Shown: positions 1-8,452 of the stretch, in pieces
How positions within the stretch are numbered: the first letter of the stretch is position 1
Layout of the letters: each line of letters opens with the position of its first letter
Assembly (NCBI GenBank): GCA_013288345.1
Contig: JABDCA010000015.1
Span: forward strand, 1 to 63,127
Source of the DNA: Bacteroidota bacterium
GTDB lineage: Bacteria; Bacteroidota; Bacteroidia; JABEUT01
DNA length: 63,127 nucleotides
Direction: 5' to 3'
Program-made: the position numbers and the translations under genes
Notes under the pieces: generated by a model
Told to the model about the DNA's origin: nothing
Databases searched by the model: none
What the model saw: the letters and a program-made list of their open reading frames with translations, nothing else

Positions 1-367
1 TTGATAATGGCACCTGAAAATCAGGAACCAGACCTACTTCAAAAGCGAATTCAAATTCTTTTTCAAACTCAAGTTCTACATTGGTTGTTTGCGGTAATGG
101 CTCACCTACAATACGCAAGTGATTATCCTTAATGTACTTGGTAAGCGAATCTGTTAACAAGTGGTTAACTTCATCAGCCAGAATTGATTTACCAAAACGC
201 TTGGTAATAACCGATGCAGGCACTAAGCCCGCACGAAAACCCGGGATAACTGCTTTTTTCTGATAATCTTTTATTGACTTATCTACTGCAGGTTTATAAT
301 CGGTAGGGGTAATTTTAACTTTAATGACAGCATTGGTGTCATCAATACTTTCCTTTACTATATCCAT
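1..367 (-). CDS. tig: Trigger factor, N-terminal part (cut by window edge)
   Basis: Ribosome-associated chaperone and peptidyl-prolyl isomerase; the window holds only the first 122 codons. Translating the minus strand from the ATG at 367 gives MDIVKESIDDTNAVIKVKI, then the ribosome-docking signature GFRAGLVP (family form GFRxGxxP) around residues 44-51, followed by the rest of the N-terminal ribosome-binding domain. The frame is open to base 1 with no stop, so the PPIase and C-terminal domains lie outside the window. The ATG is the first one after the tRNA gene upstream. Recognition is firm from the signature; the length and integrity of the whole gene cannot be judged. Confidence 0.9.
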   Translation of the reverse strand, partial: MDIVKESIDDTNAVIKVKITPTDYKPAVDKSIKDYQKKAVIPGFRAGLVPASVITKRFGKSILADEVNHLLTDSLTKYIKDNHLRIVGEPLPQTTNVELEFEKEFEFAFEVGLVPDFQVPLS

Positions 368-395
368 GATAGTTTTTATTTGTTTTTCGCACTGG

Positions 396-477
396 TGCGG
401 ATGAAGGGACTCGAACCCATACGCCTCGCGGCACCAGATCCTAAGTCTGGCGCGTATACCAATTCCGCCACATCCGC
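396..477 (-). tRNA. tRNA-Leu (anticodon UAG)
   Basis: Reading the minus strand, a 7-bp acceptor stem GCGGATG/CATCCGC closes the molecule, with discriminator A at 396. The anticodon stem CAGA/TCTG encloses the loop CTTAGGA, giving anticodon TAG, which reads CUA and other CUN leucine codons. A long variable arm and a D-arm starting GCGGAATTGGTATAC fit a type II leucine tRNA. The T-arm is ATGGG-TTCGAGT-CCCTT, with one T-T mismatch in the stem. The 3' CCA is not encoded. It lies between tig and the desaturase, 29 bases upstream of the tig start, and could be co-transcribed with it. Confidence 0.95.
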
Positions 478-545
478 CTGTGTGAAAAATGGCTGCAAAG
501 ATATATGAATTTCTTACATAGGTGAGGCTTTCTTTTATAGCTGCA

Positions 546-580
546 AATAAAAAAATAACCCCAACCAAAAGGTCGGGGTC
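546..580 (-). terminator. Intrinsic terminator after the desaturase gene
   Basis: On the minus strand the transcript folds ACCCCGACC-TTTT-GGTTGGGGT (558-566 with 571-579, one G-U pair), followed by a run of T residues (556-546: TTTTTTTATTT type). It begins 32 bases past the desaturase stop codon, so it probably ends that transcript before the tRNA gene. Confidence 0.75.
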
Positions 581-611
581 AAAATATGTTTAACACTATA
601 CGAATACTCTT

Positions 612-1343
612 TTATGTAGTCCTTCGCAGCTTTATAATATGCAGTGTATTCAGCAGCCTCATTACCGGGTAGGTAGGATCGAACTCGAACCATTTTTTAG
701 CAAAATTAGGGCTGTTAGGGCTTTTGTGGTGATTGTTCTGGAACAACTCTCCCAACAGAAAGATATCAATAGGAGAAGTATTTCTGGACTTATCGCCATT
801 ATCGAAGCTAACATAACCATATTTATGGCCGCACCAGTTTACAATAGCGCCTTGCACAGGGCTGGCAATAAATTCTACCGGTAATAATAAAAACCACCAT
901 GCCGACGGAGCAAACGCTACATAAAAAGCTATGTATGCTGCTGCAAAAGATAAACGGGTAAACCAGTTATCAGCAATCCTATCGAGCCATGGCCATTCAG
1001 GATAATTGCCTTTAAATGCTTCTTCAGGCTCTACTTTGTGCGATGCATAATCCATGTAAATATTTTTTGTCTGCACCATCATGCTCCATACATCTTTAAA
1101 AAAGTGTGGAGAGTGTGGATCCTTCTCAGTATCACTATAGGTATGATGCATACGGTGAAGTATGGCATACGCACGTGGGTTCAAAAATGAAGAACCTTGT
1201 GTAAGAAAAGTGAGAAAATAAAAGAACTTCTCCCAGCCTTTGCTCATCGTGAACATTTTATGTGAAGCGTATCTGTGGAGGAAAAAGGTCTGGCAAAAAA
1301 GAGACAGAAACCAGTGAACGAGGAAGAATATGAGTATAGGCAT
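612..1343 (-). CDS. Fatty-acid (acyl-CoA/acyl-lipid delta-9 type) desaturase
   Basis: Membrane di-iron desaturase of 243 residues that would introduce a cis double bond in acyl chains and so tune membrane fluidity. The three histidine boxes are visible: HRYASH near residue 24, HRMHHTYSD near 64, and a third QNNHHKSP box (Q-x-x-H-H form) near 203. Between them lie hydrophobic hairpins, including the helix at the N-terminus (MPILIFFLVHWFLSLF) and one near residues 130-160. Length is at the short end of the family. It stands alone on the minus strand and ends in a good intrinsic terminator. Substrate (CoA or lipid bound) and regiochemistry cannot be read from the sequence. Confidence 0.88.
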   Translation of the reverse strand: MPILIFFLVHWFLSLFCQTFFLHRYASHKMFTMSKGWEKFFYFLTFLTQGSSFLNPRAYAILHRMHHTYSDTEKDPHSPHFFKDVWSMMVQTKNIYMDYASHKVEPEEAFKGNYPEWPWLDRIADNWFTRLSFAAAYIAFYVAFAPSAWWFLLLPVEFIASPVQGAIVNWCGHKYGYVSFDNGDKSRNTSPIDIFLLGELFQNNHHKSPNSPNFAKKWFEFDPTYPVMRLLNTLHIIKLRRTT

Positions 1344-1409
1344 AAAATAATATTTAAAAGCAGGTTATAAACCCCTTGTTAATAAAGACGGATACCCGGG
1401 TAAAATACC

Positions 1410-3227
1410 TTAAGGGTTAATTGTAGGGGTAGGATTCGGATTATTTGACACCCTCTTATTCGCAGGTATAATATACACCTTTGTAAAGTCGAGATAATCC
1501 ATTGCATTACCATAAAACCCCTTTACATAATTATGTGACAAGTAATAGTTTTCTTCATAATAAATACACAAGTACGGAGAATCTTCCAATGCAACCTGGT
1601 CAGCCTCAGCATATAGCTTATACCTTAAGGTATCGTTGGTTGTTACAAGTGCTCTTGAGAACAATGAATCGAACTTTGGATTAGACCAACGGAATGAGTT
1701 GGTATAAGCCATAGCAGCAGTATCTTTAGGAACGTTGGCTCCGTTAAGCAAGTTCAAAAATGTTTGTGGATCCGGGTAATCGGCAATCCATAATTCCCTG
1801 AACATTTGAACCTTACCTCTCATAAATGCATCTTCATGCTCTGGTAGCGGAATTGCATTTACTTTAACATTAATATCAAGGTTTTCCTTTAACATCTTTT
1901 GCATTACCTCAGCAACCTGAAGGTTTCTGTTACCACCATCGCTGCTGGTTTGCAATGTAATTTCTGGGAATCCTTTACCATTAGGGTAGCCTGCTTTAGC
2001 TAGCAATTCTCGGGCCTTATCAGGGTCAAAACTGTACCCTTTAAGGTCTTTATAGTTGTAGCCTAAAAATGCTTGTGGAGGAACAATACCATAAGTACCC
2101 GGTATTCCTTCGCCTTGTAGAGTATAGTTTACAATCTTATCGCGGTCAATAGCATAGTTGAATGCCTGCCTTAATAATTTGTTTTTAAAGAGATTGTCAC
2201 GGGTTTGAAATCCGTAAAAATAACTGCTCATAGCAGGTTTTACATCCAATGTATAGTCAACCTTGTTATTTAAATCGGTTGAGTTTATCTGCCCAAGTAT
2301 TTGTGTAATAATTTCTGTTGGTATTCCATACATCATTTCCAGGTTGCCTTGTTGGAACTCAAGCAACTCAGATTTCTTTTCGTGTACAAAAGAAAACTTT
2401 ACTGCATCAAGGTAAGGCAATTGGTTGCCATACTGATCATAATCCCAGTAATTAGGATTACGGCCCAAAACAATGGCTTGATCTTCCTGCATATCTTTTA
2501 TCATAAATGGGCCCGTGCCCACCATGTGTACACGCATTTCAATTCCATATTTATCAACTGCTTCCTTAGGAAACACCCAACAACCCGGCTCAGAAAGCAG
2601 ATTTAAAAAACCACCAAAGTGGGTTTTCATTTTTATCTGAAGGGTAGAATCATCTACTACTTTCACTCCGCTTACACCACCTTCGGGTAAAGGTTTTTTA
2701 TCAATTGATGCCTGAAAATATTCATCAGCCCCTGCTACGTGATTTTTGAAAGTAACTTCAAACTGAGCATTCTGTGCACTAGATGTACATAACTGATCGT
2801 AACACCATTTAAAATCTTTTGCAGTTACTTCTCTTCCTTTACCATCAGGGAAACATGGGTCATCCTGAAACTTTACTCCTTTACGTAAGTGAAAGGTCCA
2901 TGTATAAGTAGTGTCGTTATACTCCCATTTTTTAGCAATACTTGGCAATACAGTAAGGTCTTTAGGTGAAAGCTTTATTAGGCCCTCGTAAACCTGCAGG
3001 GCAATATTATCACCCGGTATATCAATAATATCAAGCGGGAACAGACTTTTGAAACCCGTAACTTCATTAAAACGGAACACGCCACCATAGTATATTCCGC
3101 CTTTGGCAGTGTGGCTTTCATTCTTTTTATGATCAGGTTTACACCCAAAAAAACCTGCTATTAGCAAGCATATTGCAATAACCGGTACCAGTTTTTTATT
3201 CATACTACTATTGAAAAAACGATTCAA
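1410..3227 (-). CDS. ABC-transporter substrate-binding lipoprotein, family 5 (peptide/OppA-like)
   Basis: Extracytoplasmic solute-binding protein of 605 residues, of the peptide/nickel/opine family (SBP_bac_5). The N-terminus is a lipoprotein signal with a lipobox ending in Cys29 (AGFFGC), so the protein is probably lipid-anchored. Family features include YEGLIKLSP, the WTFHLRKGVKFQDD stretch near residue 110, and the AFNYAIDRDKIV segment near 360. An alternative start at Met9 (base 3203) gives a more typical signal peptide (MNKKLVPV). No permease or ATPase genes are adjacent, so this is an orphan binding protein in the window. A TACTTTTG -7 box lies at 3269-3276 on the minus strand. Specificity for oligopeptides is inferred from family only. 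Confidence 0.85.
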   Translation of the reverse strand: MNRFFNSSMNKKLVPVIAICLLIAGFFGCKPDHKKNESHTAKGGIYYGGVFRFNEVTGFKSLFPLDIIDIPGDNIALQVYEGLIKLSPKDLTVLPSIAKKWEYNDTTYTWTFHLRKGVKFQDDPCFPDGKGREVTAKDFKWCYDQLCTSSAQNAQFEVTFKNHVAGADEYFQASIDKKPLPEGGVSGVKVVDDSTLQIKMKTHFGGFLNLLSEPGCWVFPKEAVDKYGIEMRVHMVGTGPFMIKDMQEDQAIVLGRNPNYWDYDQYGNQLPYLDAVKFSFVHEKKSELLEFQQGNLEMMYGIPTEIITQILGQINSTDLNNKVDYTLDVKPAMSSYFYGFQTRDNLFKNKLLRQAFNYAIDRDKIVNYTLQGEGIPGTYGIVPPQAFLGYNYKDLKGYSFDPDKARELLAKAGYPNGKGFPEITLQTSSDGGNRNLQVAEVMQKMLKENLDINVKVNAIPLPEHEDAFMRGKVQMFRELWIADYPDPQTFLNLLNGANVPKDTAAMAYTNSFRWSNPKFDSLFSRALVTTNDTLRYKLYAEADQVALEDSPYLCIYYEENYYLSHNYVKGFYGNAMDYLDFTKVYIIPANKRVSNNPNPTPTINP

Positions 3228-3268
3228 CCTATTCTAAATTACTTCTTGGGGTAAACACGTATAAGGTT

Positions 3269-3276
3269 CAAAAGTA
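3269..3276 (-). promoter_or_regulatory. Bacteroidota -7 promoter box for the binding-protein gene
   Basis: The minus-strand sequence TACTTTTG matches the Bacteroidota primary-sigma -7 consensus TAnnTTTG and lies 42 bases upstream of the start at 3227. No clear -33 TTG is seen at normal spacing, so the call rests on the -7 box alone. Confidence 0.4.
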
Positions 3277-3340
3277 AAAAAAATATCGAAAACAGAGGCA
3301 TGGAATTTTCGTAAATAGCTTAAAAATACCTATTTAGCTC

Positions 3341-4108
3341 TTAAAAGTCAATTTCGATCAACATGGGGCAATGATCCGAATGCTTTGCCTCTGGCAGTAT
3401 TTTCGCGCCTTTCAGGGCTTTTGACATGGGTTCGCTTACCAACTGGTAGTCTATGCGCCAACCCTTATTATTAGCCCTCGAATTTGCCCTGAAACTCCAC
3501 CAGGTATACTGGTGCGGCTCTTTATTGAATTCCCTTAATGAATCAGTAAATCCCGATTTCATAAAACCATCCAGCCATTCTCTTTCTTCTGGCAAAAAGC
3601 CTGATGAGTTAGCATTACTTACAGGGTTATGAATATCAATTGGTTTGTGGCAAATATTATAATCGCCTGCTATGATAAGGTTAGGGCGTTTTTTCTTCAG
3701 GTCGGTAATATATTTTTGAAACTTAGCTACCCATTCCATTTTAAAAGCCTGCCTTTCATCGCCAGAAGTGCCCGATGGCATATATACACTTATTACAGAC
3801 ACATTGCCATAGTCGGCCCTTATTACCCTACCCTCGTCATCGTTGAAACCACAGCCATATTCTATATGGTCGGGTTGGGTTTTAGACAGGATAGCAACGC
3901 CACTATATCCCTTCTTTTTTTGTGCCGAATACCAGTAATTATGGCCATACCCGGCATTGGCAAAATCTGCCAGATTAAGCTGTTCTGCCTCGGCTTTTAT
4001 TTCTTGCAGGCATATTATATCTGGTTTAGTGGCCTTAACCCAATCGAGCCAACCCTTCGACATAGCTGAGCGTATGCCGTTTACATTGTATGTAATTACT
4101 TTCTTCAT
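3341..4108 (-). CDS. xth: Exodeoxyribonuclease III / AP endonuclease
   Basis: Base-excision repair nuclease of the EEP (exonuclease-endonuclease-phosphatase) fold, 255 residues, the normal length. It would cut the backbone 5' to abasic sites and trim 3' blocked ends. Visible active-site motifs: N-terminal YNVNGIRSA, the metal-binding Glu36 in CLQEIKAE, GDYNICH near residue 146, the WWSFRANSRANNKGWRIDY segment near 204-222, and the terminal catalytic pair Asp245-His246 in SDHCPM. Divergent from the large surface-protein gene, with about 60 bases between; a TATTTTTG -7 box lies at 4128-4135 on the minus strand. Confidence 0.95.
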   Translation of the reverse strand: MKKVITYNVNGIRSAMSKGWLDWVKATKPDIICLQEIKAEAEQLNLADFANAGYGHNYWYSAQKKKGYSGVAILSKTQPDHIEYGCGFNDDEGRVIRADYGNVSVISVYMPSGTSGDERQAFKMEWVAKFQKYITDLKKKRPNLIIAGDYNICHKPIDIHNPVSNANSSGFLPEEREWLDGFMKSGFTDSLREFNKEPHQYTWWSFRANSRANNKGWRIDYQLVSEPMSKALKGAKILPEAKHSDHCPMLIEIDF

Positions 4109-4127
4109 TTGTGTTGCTTAACCCAAC

Positions 4128-4135
4128 AAAAATAG
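4128..4135 (-). promoter_or_regulatory. -7 promoter box for xth
   Basis: Minus-strand TATTTTTG matches TAnnTTTG and sits about 20 bases upstream of the xth start codon at 4108, the short-leader spacing seen for many genes here. No convincing -33 element was found. Confidence 0.4.
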
Positions 4136-4167
4136 AAATTCTGCGTTATTTACGATATTCGTAGTTT

Positions 4168-7100
4168 TTGACAGTGAGAAAGCTTTCCCTTTTATTAACA
4201 GGGTTTTTAGGAATTATTTCCATAACCGGTTTTTCGCAGCAGGTAAGTAACCAGCGCAAAAAAGCCATTGTTATGTCATTGGGTGATACCATAACCATAG
4301 ATACCTTAAGTATATTTCCACAGTCATTATCTTTAACTGTAAACAAAGGCCAAAAGCTCGATAGCAGCTGTTATACATTTGAGCCTGCCGAAGGGCAACT
4401 TATTTTGCACAGGGCTGAATTAAAGAAGCATGGCATTACTGCCGACACACTTTATTGTACCTACAAAACTTTTCCATTTTTACTTACACAGGTCCACGAA
4501 CATAAAGACAATAACGTTGTGCATCCGTTAAAATACGGGCAGCAGGCAGGGTATCTTTACCAGGTAGAACAAAATAAAAACTCAGCAGACCCATTTGATT
4601 TGGGCACCTTAAATAAAAGCGGAAGCATATCGCGCGGAGTAACATTTGGCAATAGCCAAAACCTTACCGTTAACTCTACACTGAACTTGCAACTGGCAGG
4701 TAAGCTTAGCAACAACGTAAACGTACTTGTATCGGCGACCGATAACAGTTTACCCATTCAGCCGGAAGGAAATACCGCACAGTTGCAGGATTTCGATAAA
4801 GTGTTTATAAAACTCTATAATAAAAACACAAGCCTTATTGCCGGAGATTATGAATTGGCAAGCCCTGCAAGCTATTTTATGAAATTCTATAAAAAAGCAG
4901 AAGGTGGATTATTTTCAACCCGATTTATTGTAGGGCCCGAAAAAGACAGCAACAAAGCAGCCTACATGAAAGTAACCGGCGGTGGCGCCATATCAAAAGG
5001 CAATTTTGCCCGCGACCAGGTAACGCCTATTGATGGAAACCTTGGCCCCTATCTTTTAACAGGGCCTAATAATGCAACATACATTATAGTATTATCGGGT
5101 ACCGAGAAAGTTTATTTAGACGGGCAGTTGATGCAGCGCGGCCAGAACTATGATTATGTTATCGATTATAATGCAGCGCAAATTACGTTTACCCCAAAAC
5201 ATTTAATAACACAAAGCACTCGTATAACGGTTGAGTTTCAGTACAGCGACCAGAACTATGTACGCTCACTCATATATGCAGGAACAGAATATCATGATGC
5301 CAAACTTAACCTGCGATTCAATATTTATTCGGAGCAGGATGCCAAGAGCCAGCCTCTGCAACAATCGTTATCGCCAGCGCAGGAACTGTTTTTAGCAGGG
5401 ATAGGCAATAATATTCAGAATGCCGTTGTGCCCGGAATACAAGACACTGTGTTTAATCATACACAGGTACTCTACCGCAAAATGGATACCATAAATGCAG
5501 CATTGGGCGTTAACGATACTATTTTTGTCTACTCAACCGATTCCACAAAAGCGCATTACAACTTAAGCTTCTCGCAAGTAAACCAGGGGCAGGGTGATTA
5601 TATACAAATAGCATCGGCTGCCAATGGTAGGGTGTTCCAATGGGTTGCGCCGGTTAGCGGGGTTCATAAAGGAAATTATGTACCTGAAATTCTTTTAATA
5701 ACACCCAAGAAAAAACAAATGTTGACGCTGGGTGGAGATTATAAAATATCAGCCACCACAAGTATTATAACAGAAGTAGCCGTAACCAATAATGATATAA
5801 ATACATTTTCGGCTATTGATAAAAAGAACGATGTAGGCTTTGCAGGGAAAGTAGATTTACACAACGTTAACTTTTTGCAAGATACCATTGATCATAAAAA
5901 AAATGCCTGGAGATTAACTACTGACTTAGGTTATGAGGGAGTACAAAAAGATTTTTCGCCATTAGAGCGCTACCGCCCTGTTGAATTTGCACGCGACTGG
6001 AACCGCACCAGCGACAGCATATTCGATAACCAACATATTTTAAATGCCGGCATAACATTGGGCAACAAAACAGATTTGATAGGATATAATTTTCAGGCAT
6101 TTTTAGAAGGAATACATTACAATGCAACCAGACAAAGTGCGGTGGTCAAACTAAAAGATAAAAATCTTACTGTAGACCTTAACGGCTCATTATTAAATAC
6201 CAAATCGCTTGACAATACAAGTAATTACTATAAAGAATTTGGCGTTGTATCTTACAAAATATCGCAATGGGTAGTGGGTGCAGGCGAAGGAACCGAGAAA
6301 GATATTTTCCGTTCGCGCCATACCGATAGTATTGTTACAAACTCTACATCGTTATTTGAACAGGCTTCAACATTTCAATACTACCAGTGGAACACTTTCT
6401 TCAGGTCGGCTGATACAAGTAAGGTTAGTTATGGTATAAACTATCAGGAAAGAACTGATCTGGCTCCGTTAAATAACCAAATGACAAAATCGCTTTTAGC
6501 ACGCAATATTTCGTTTGATATTAACCTGCTTAAAAACCCTAAGAGCCGTTTTAAAGCCAATGTTACATACCACATTTTAAACGTATTCGATAGCACTATT
6601 GTACAAGGGCAGCAACCCGTAAATGCATTAACAGGCCAGGCACAATATGACCTGAACGCATTCCACGGATTTATTACGAGTAGTACATTTTATCAAGCCG
6701 GTTCGGGCCTGCAACCAAAAGAGACCTATACGTATATACCGGTAGCACAAGGCCAAGGGGTATATGGCTGGACAGATTATAACCACGATGGAATAGCCGA
6801 GCTGAATGAATTTTATGTTGCACCCTTCCCCGATCAGGCAAACTATATAAAGGTGTACACTCCCACCAACCAGTTTATTAAAACCTTTACAAGCGGAGTA
6901 ACTGAAACCTTTAGTGTAAGGCCTTCGGCTATCTGGGGCTCTAAAAAAGATATACGTTCTTTCATAGCACTCTTCTCCGAACAACTTGCTTTCCATACCG
7001 ACCGGAAAACTACTTCTACCAACTTTTCGCAAGCATTTGATCCTTTATTGCAAAATGCTACTGATACTAATATGGTGGGGCTGAATACTTCTATGCGCAA

Positions 7101-7731
7101 TACAATTTTCTTTAACCAGCTAAACCCGAAATATGGGGCCGATTACAGCTTTAACAACACAATAAATAAAACCGTTTTGCAGGAAACCGGCGAACAATCG
7201 AGACAAAACCAATACAATGAAGTGCATGGCCGTTGCAACCTTACTACCAAATGGATGCTTGAGCTTGATCAGAAATTTGGCTACGATATAAGCAACTCTA
7301 ACTATTTTTCTACCAACAATTTTCTTATAACCTACCGCCAAACACAGCCCAAACTAAGTTTTCAGCCCAGTACAAGCTTCAGAATATCAGGGTTATTTAC
7401 ATACGCCAATAAAGACAATGCCCCCAGTTTAGGCGGAGGCAACTCTACGCAAGAAACCTATGGGGCCGAACTTAAATACAATGTGTTAAACAAAGGCAGT
7501 TTATTGGCGAATTTCAACTATGTAAAAATTGCTTTTAGCGGAGAAGGGAACAGCCCCCTTGGTTTTGAAGTATTGCAAGGCTTGAATATTGGCAATAACT
7601 ATACCTGGGGAGTAACCTATCAATGCAATATATCACAGAACATACAGTTAAATGTATCATATACCGGACGTTCGAGCGAAGGCTCAAATATTGTGAATAC
7701 AGGAACGGCACAGGTAAGGGCGTTCTTCTAA
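4168..7731 (+). CDS. Large outer-membrane beta-barrel-like surface protein, function unknown
   Basis: A 1187-residue exported protein. The start is a hydrophobic signal peptide (LSLLLTGFLGIISITGFSQQ); no ATG is available, so translation begins at TTG 4168 or, more likely, GTG 4174. Residues about 140-260 carry a glycine/asparagine-rich block (SRGVTFGNSQNLTVNSTLNL) then NTAQLQDFDKVFIKLYNK, resembling the barrel part of large Bacteroidota surface proteins. The rest alternates short polar and aromatic beta strands, and the chain ends in Phe-Phe (QVRAFF), typical of an outer-membrane barrel. No TonB box, plug domain or T9SS tail was seen. I cannot name a family; an SprA-like or generic barrel relation is only an impression. 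Confidence 0.75.
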   Translation: MTVRKLSLLLTGFLGIISITGFSQQVSNQRKKAIVMSLGDTITIDTLSIFPQSLSLTVNKGQKLDSSCYTFEPAEGQLILHRAELKKHGITADTLYCTYKTFPFLLTQVHEHKDNNVVHPLKYGQQAGYLYQVEQNKNSADPFDLGTLNKSGSISRGVTFGNSQNLTVNSTLNLQLAGKLSNNVNVLVSATDNSLPIQPEGNTAQLQDFDKVFIKLYNKNTSLIAGDYELASPASYFMKFYKKAEGGLFSTRFIVGPEKDSNKAAYMKVTGGGAISKGNFARDQVTPIDGNLGPYLLTGPNNATYIIVLSGTEKVYLDGQLMQRGQNYDYVIDYNAAQITFTPKHLITQSTRITVEFQYSDQNYVRSLIYAGTEYHDAKLNLRFNIYSEQDAKSQPLQQSLSPAQELFLAGIGNNIQNAVVPGIQDTVFNHTQVLYRKMDTINAALGVNDTIFVYSTDSTKAHYNLSFSQVNQGQGDYIQIASAANGRVFQWVAPVSGVHKGNYVPEILLITPKKKQMLTLGGDYKISATTSIITEVAVTNNDINTFSAIDKKNDVGFAGKVDLHNVNFLQDTIDHKKNAWRLTTDLGYEGVQKDFSPLERYRPVEFARDWNRTSDSIFDNQHILNAGITLGNKTDLIGYNFQAFLEGIHYNATRQSAVVKLKDKNLTVDLNGSLLNTKSLDNTSNYYKEFGVVSYKISQWVVGAGEGTEKDIFRSRHTDSIVTNSTSLFEQASTFQYYQWNTFFRSADTSKVSYGINYQERTDLAPLNNQMTKSLLARNISFDINLLKNPKSRFKANVTYHILNVFDSTIVQGQQPVNALTGQAQYDLNAFHGFITSSTFYQAGSGLQPKETYTYIPVAQGQGVYGWTDYNHDGIAELNEFYVAPFPDQANYIKVYTPTNQFIKTFTSGVTETFSVRPSAIWGSKKDIRSFIALFSEQLAFHTDRKTTSTNFSQAFDPLLQNATDTNMVGLNTSMRNTIFFNQLNPKYGADYSFNNTINKTVLQETGEQSRQNQYNEVHGRCNLTTKWMLELDQKFGYDISNSNYFSTNNFLITYRQTQPKLSFQPSTSFRISGLFTYANKDNAPSLGGGNSTQETYGAELKYNVLNKGSLLANFNYVKIAFSGEGNSPLGFEVLQGLNIGNNYTWGVTYQCNISQNIQLNVSYTGRSSEGSNIVNTGTAQVRAFF

Positions 7732-7735
7732 GTAG

Positions 7736-7762
7736 TTGATATTGGTAAAAGTTGTAGCTTTG
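7736..7762 (+). promoter_or_regulatory. Promoter of the CBS/POTRA gene pair
   Basis: TTG at 7736-7738 and TAGCTTTG at 7755-7762 (spacing 16) match the Bacteroidota -33/-7 pattern. The -7 box lies 20 bases before the ATG at 7783, implying a leader of roughly 15 bases. Confidence 0.5.
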
Positions 7763-7782
7763 ACATAGATATAGAAATAGAG

Positions 7783-8445
7783 ATGTTAGCCAAAGACCTG
7801 ATAAGTACAGATATACCACCGCTTAAGGTAACCGATACCGCCAAAAAGGCGCTTGAGTGGATGGATGAATTTAAAGTATCGCACCTGCCTGTAATTGATA
7901 AAACCAGTTATATAGGTGTAGTATCTGATGCGGATATACTCGATCATATTTCATCTGATGAACCTATAAGCAAACTGCGCCGTTCGTTCAGCAAGCCTTT
8001 TGTATACGAACACATGCACGCCTATGATGTGTTGAAGATGTATGCCTTGCTTAAAATTTCGGTAATACCGGTGATAGATAACAAAGAACATTTTGTGGGT
8101 GCTGTTACTTCACAAAAAATGCTTGAATATTTTTCGCAGTTGACTGCCGCACAGGAACCGGGCAGTTTAATAGTACTTGAACTGCACCAGCACGATTATT
8201 CATTATCGCAAATAGCCCAGATAGCCGAAAGCAACGGAGCAAAAATATTAAGCCTGTTCCTTACACCACGCAGCGATTCTACAGAGCTGGATGTAACCAT
8301 TAAGCTTAGTGTAAACGATGTTTCAGCAGTGCTGCAAACCTTCGAGCGCTTTGGCTATAATGTAAAAGCATCTTTTTCGCAGAGTGTACAAAATACCGCC
8401 ATAAAAGACCGTTACGATGCACTGATGCATTACCTCAACATTTAA
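7783..8445 (+). CDS. CBS-domain protein (AcuB-like: two CBS motifs plus ACT-like tail)
   Basis: A 220-residue soluble protein. Residues 1-60 form the first CBS motif (MLAKDLISTDIPPL, VSHLPVIDKTSYIGVVSDADIL) and residues 65-120 the second (ISVIPVIDNKEHFVGAVTSQKML). Together they make a Bateman module that usually binds adenine nucleotides. Residues 128-200 (GSLIVLELHQHDYSLSQIAQ) have the beta-alpha-beta look of an ACT domain, as in AcuB-type regulators. It is 7 bases upstream of the POTRA protein gene and most likely co-transcribed with it. Ligand and target are unknown. Confidence 0.85.
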   Translation: MLAKDLISTDIPPLKVTDTAKKALEWMDEFKVSHLPVIDKTSYIGVVSDADILDHISSDEPISKLRRSFSKPFVYEHMHAYDVLKMYALLKISVIPVIDNKEHFVGAVTSQKMLEYFSQLTAAQEPGSLIVLELHQHDYSLSQIAQIAESNGAKILSLFLTPRSDSTELDVTIKLSVNDVSAVLQTFERFGYNVKASFSQSVQNTAIKDRYDALMHYLNI

Positions 8446-8452
8446 AACGGTA

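Noticed and set aside
396..477. tRNA gene as an integration site of a mobile element
   Set aside because: No integrase, no duplicated tRNA 3' end and ordinary housekeeping genes on both sides.
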